A DNA stretch of 64,000 nt from Doris montereyensis (Eukaryota > Mollusca > Gastropoda > Nudibranchia > Dorididae). The notes below the pieces were generated by a model. That model worked only from the letters and a program-made list of their open reading frames with translations. It was not told where the DNA came from and ran no database searches. Position 1 is the stretch's first letter. Each line of letters begins with the position of its first letter. This document shows, piece by piece, positions 61,001 to 64,000 of this stretch. Location: contig JAXRKP010002139.1 of assembly GCA_037039925.1 (NCBI GenBank), forward strand, positions 1-64,000, given 5' to 3'. A program made the translations under genes and the position numbers.

Positions 61001-64000
61001 GCCTATATCGCTAGCCTATCGCAGCCTATCGCAGCCTATCGCTTTTTATCGCAGCCTTTATCGCAGCCTATCGCAGCCTATCGCTCTTTATCGCTCTTTA
61101 TCGCTCTTTATCGCTCTTTATCGCTCTTTATCGCTCTTTATCGCTCTTTATCGCTCTTTATCGCTCTTTATCGCTCTTTATCGCTCTTTATCGCTCTTTA
61201 TCGCTCTTTATCGCTCTTTATCGCTCTTTATCGCTCTTTATCGCTCTTTATCGCTCTTTATCGCTCTTTATCGCTTTTATCGCTCTTTATCGCAGCCTAT
61301 CGCAGCTTTATCGCTCCTATCGCAGCCTATCGCAGCCTATCGCAGCCTATCGCTCTTTATCGCTCTTTATCGCTCTTTATCGCTCTTTATCGCTCTTTAT
61401 CGCTCTTTATCGCTCTTTATCGCTCTTTATCGCTCTTTATCGCTCTTTATTTATCGCTCTTTATCGCTCTTTATCGCTCTTTATCGCTCTTTATCGCTCT
61501 TTATCGCTCTTTATCGCTCTTTATCGCTCTTTATCGCTCTTTATCGCTCTTTATCGCTCTTTATCGCTCTTTATCGCTCCTATCGCTCTTTATCGCAGCC
61601 TATCGCAGCCTATCGCAGCCTATCGCAGCCTATCGCAGCCTATCGCTCTTTATCGCTCTTTATCGCTCTTTATCGCTCTTTATCGCTCTTTATCGCTCTT
61701 TATCGCTCTTTATCGCTCTTTATCGCTCTTTATCGCTCTTTATCGCTCTTTATCGCTCTTTATCGCTCTTTATCTCGCTCTTTATCGCTCTTTATCGCTC
61801 TTTATCGCCTTTATCGCTCTTTATCGCTCTTTATCGCTCTTTATCGCTCTTTATCGCTCTTTATCGCTCTTTATCGCTCTTTATCGCTCTTTATCGCTCT
61901 TTATCGCTCTTTATCGCTCTTTATCGCTCTTTATCGCTCTTTATCGCTCTTTATCGCTCTTTATCGCTCTTTATCGCTCTTTATCGCTCTTTATCGCTCT
62001 TTATCGCTCTTTATCGCTCTTTATCGCTCTTTATCGCTCTTTATCGCTCTTATCGCTCTTTATCGCTCTTTATCGCTCTTTATCGCTCTTTATCGCTCTT
62101 TATCGCTCTTTATCGCTCTTTATCGCTCTTTATCGCTCTTTATCGCAGCCTATCGCTCTTTATCGGAGCCTATCGCAGCCTATCGCAGCCTATCGCAGCC
62201 TATCGCTCCTATCGCAGCCTATCGCTCTTTATCGCAGCTTTATCGCTATTTATCGCTCTTTATCGCTCTTTATCGCTCTTTATCGCTCTTTATCGCTCTT
62301 TATCGCTCTTTATCGCTCTTTATCGCTCTTTATCGCTCTTTATCGCTCTTTATCGCTCTTTATCGCTCTTTATCGCTCTTTATCGCTCTTTATCGCTCTT
62401 TATCGCTCTTTATCGCTCTTTATCGCAGCTTTATCGCTATCTATCTTTATCGCTCTTTATCGCAGCCTATCGCTCTTTATCGCTCGCAGCCTATCGCTCT
62501 TTATCGCTCTTTATCGCTCTTTATCGCTCTTTATCGCTCTTTATCGCTCTTTATCGCTTTTTATCGCTCTTTATCGCTCTTTATCGCTCTTTATCGCTCT
62601 TTATCGCTCTTTATCGCTCTATTATCGCTCTTTATCGCTCTTTATCGCTCTTTATCGCTCTTTATCGCTCTTTATCGCTCTTTATCGCTCTTTATCTCTT
62701 TATCGCTCTTTATCGCTCTTATCGCTCTTTATCGCTCTTTATCGCTCTTTATCGCTTTTTATCGATCTTTATCGCAGCCTATCGCGCTCTTATCGCTCTT
62801 ATCGCAGCCTATCGCTATCTTGCCGTTATCGCTCTTTATCGCAGCCTATTTATCGCTCTTTATCGCTCTTTATCGCTCTTTATCGCTCTTTATCGCTCTT
62901 TATCGCTCTTTATCGCTCTTTATCGCTCTTTATCGCTCTTTATCGCTCTTTATCGCTCTTTATCGCTCTTTATCGCTCTTTATCGCTCTTTATCGCTCTT
63001 TATCGCTCTTTATCGCTCTTTATCGCTCTTTATCGCTCTTTATCGCTCTTTATCGCTCTTTATCGCTCTTTATCGCTCTTTATAGCTCTTTATCGCTCTT
63101 TATCGCTCTTTATCGCAGCTTTATCGCTCTTTATCGGAGCTCTTTATCGCTCTTTATCGCTCCTATCGCTCTTTATCGCTCTTTATCGCTCTTTATCGCT
63201 CTTTATCGCTCTTTATCGCTCTTTATCGCTCTTTATCGCTCTTTATCGCTCTTTATCGCTCTTTATCGCTCTTTATCGCTCTTTATCGCTCTTTATCGCT
63301 CTTTATCGCTCTTTATCGCTCTTTATCGCTCTTTATCGCTCTTTATCGCTCTTTATCGCTCTTTTATCGCTCTTTTTATCGCTCTTTATCGCTCTTTATC
63401 GCTCTTTATCGCTCTTTATCGCTCTTTATCGCTCTTTATCGCTCTTTATCGCAGCCTATCGCAGCCTATCGCCTATCGCTCTTTATCGCTCTTTATCGCT
63501 CTTTATCGCTCTTTATCGCTCTTTATCGCTCTTTATCGCTCTTTATCGCTCTTTATCGCTCTTTATTGCTCTTATCGCTCTTTATCGCTCTTTATCGCTC
63601 TTTATCGCTCTTTATCGCTCTTTATCGCTCTTTATCGCTCTTTATCGCTCTTTATCGCTCTTTATCGCTCTTTATCGCTCTTTATCGCTCTTTATCGCTC
63701 TTTATCGCTCTTTATCGCTCTTTATCGCTCTTTATCGCTCTTTATCGCTCTTTAGGGCTCTTTAGGGCAGCTTTATCGCTCTTTATCGCTCTTTATCGCT
63801 CTTTATCGCTCTTTATCGCTCTTTATCGCTCTATATCGCTCTTTATCGCAGCCTATCGCAGCCTATCGCAGCCTATCGCAGCCTATCGCCTATCTCTTTA
63901 TCGCTCTTTATCGCTCTTTATCGCTCTTTATCGCTCTTTATCGCTCTTTATCGCTCTTTATCGCTCTTTATCGCTCTTTATCGCTCTTTATCGCTCTTTA
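46095..64000. repeat. Decamer satellite, TCTTTATCGC and AGCCTATCGC blocks, 17.9 kb, open to the right
   Basis: Strict 10-bp period. Two unit types share the half ATCGC: TCTTTATCGC in runs of a few to over 20 units, and AGCCTATCGC in runs of a few to about 10. Blocks alternate, roughly 45 times in all. Recurrent marker units sit at the transitions: TTTTTATTTC or TTTTTATCTC before an AGCC block, TCTTTATCGG and AGCCTTTCGC at its start, TGCCTATCGC inside, and TATTTATCGC at its end. The left third is more degenerate than the right. Plus-strand frames up to 2148 codons (SLSLFIALYR repeats) follow from the unit and are not genes. Confidence 0.97.

Noticed and set aside
51942..63085. Two very long plus-strand open frames (1586 and 2148 codons)
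   Set aside because: They are translations of the decamer satellite, which has no stop in any forward frame; no non-repeat domain, start context or exon structure is visible.
46095..64000. Alternating blocks resembling CRISPR repeat and spacer
   Set aside because: Both block types are tandem decamers with no unique spacers, and the genome is eukaryotic.

Overview
The window is eukaryotic and almost certainly metazoan. It carries several non-LTR retrotransposon families, tRNA-derived SINEs with A and B boxes, a tract related to the TTAGGG telomere repeat, and eIF4A helicase fragments. The combination of an RTE-type LINE, a CR1/jockey-group LINE and SINEs with a shared central domain fits an aquatic invertebrate; the species cannot be named from the sequence. 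I see no intact protein-coding gene. Most of the window is simple, mini- or satellite repeat, and nearly all long open frames are by-products of these repeats.

Layout. 1-9.9 kb: a nearly full-length but decayed RTE-type LINE on the minus strand (1-3058), an (AAT)n tract, two plus-strand fragments of the same LINE family (3652-4475, 7542-8255), SINE copies on the minus strand, and a 40-bp minisatellite (6953-7541) that looks derived from a SINE head. 9.95-11.57 kb: a GAA/TTC tract of about 1.6 kb. 12.07-19.15 kb: a chain of different short-period arrays (TGAGA, GTAT/GTAG, telomere-like CTCTAA/CCCTAA, TGTC/TC/AC, ACTG, GAGCATTAT, CCT, TTCTGG, GAT/TTA) broken by one SINE and two LINE 3' ends.

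19.15-45.9 kb: degenerate 8- and 9-bp arrays (GGCTAATA, GGGTAATA, GGCAAATG, GGACAAAT, GGGGTAAAT, GGGGTAAT). Embedded in them are three copies of the same eIF4A helicase block, all on the minus strand (about 20.7, 27.3 and 28.5 kb), and one putative eIF4A 3' UTR. Two copies of a CR1/jockey-group LINE (33.15-35.8 and 40.78-42.8 kb) belong to a tandem duplication of about 7.0 kb. The left half of the second duplicate (36.56-40.9 kb) is a mosaic: short anchors of the first copy stay in order and spacing, but the sequence between them is replaced by other microsatellites, unrelated DNA and a decayed protein-kinase fragment. This may be a consensus or assembly artefact and should be treated with caution.

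46.09-64.0 kb: a 17.9-kb satellite built of two related decamers, TCTTTATCGC and AGCCTATCGC, in alternating blocks with recurring marker variants (a higher-order repeat). It continues past the right edge. Its very long plus-strand open frames follow from a 10-bp unit with no stop codon in any forward frame. No genes act together here; the interest lies in how retroelements, gene fragments and satellites have seeded, amplified and overwritten one another, or were merged during assembly.
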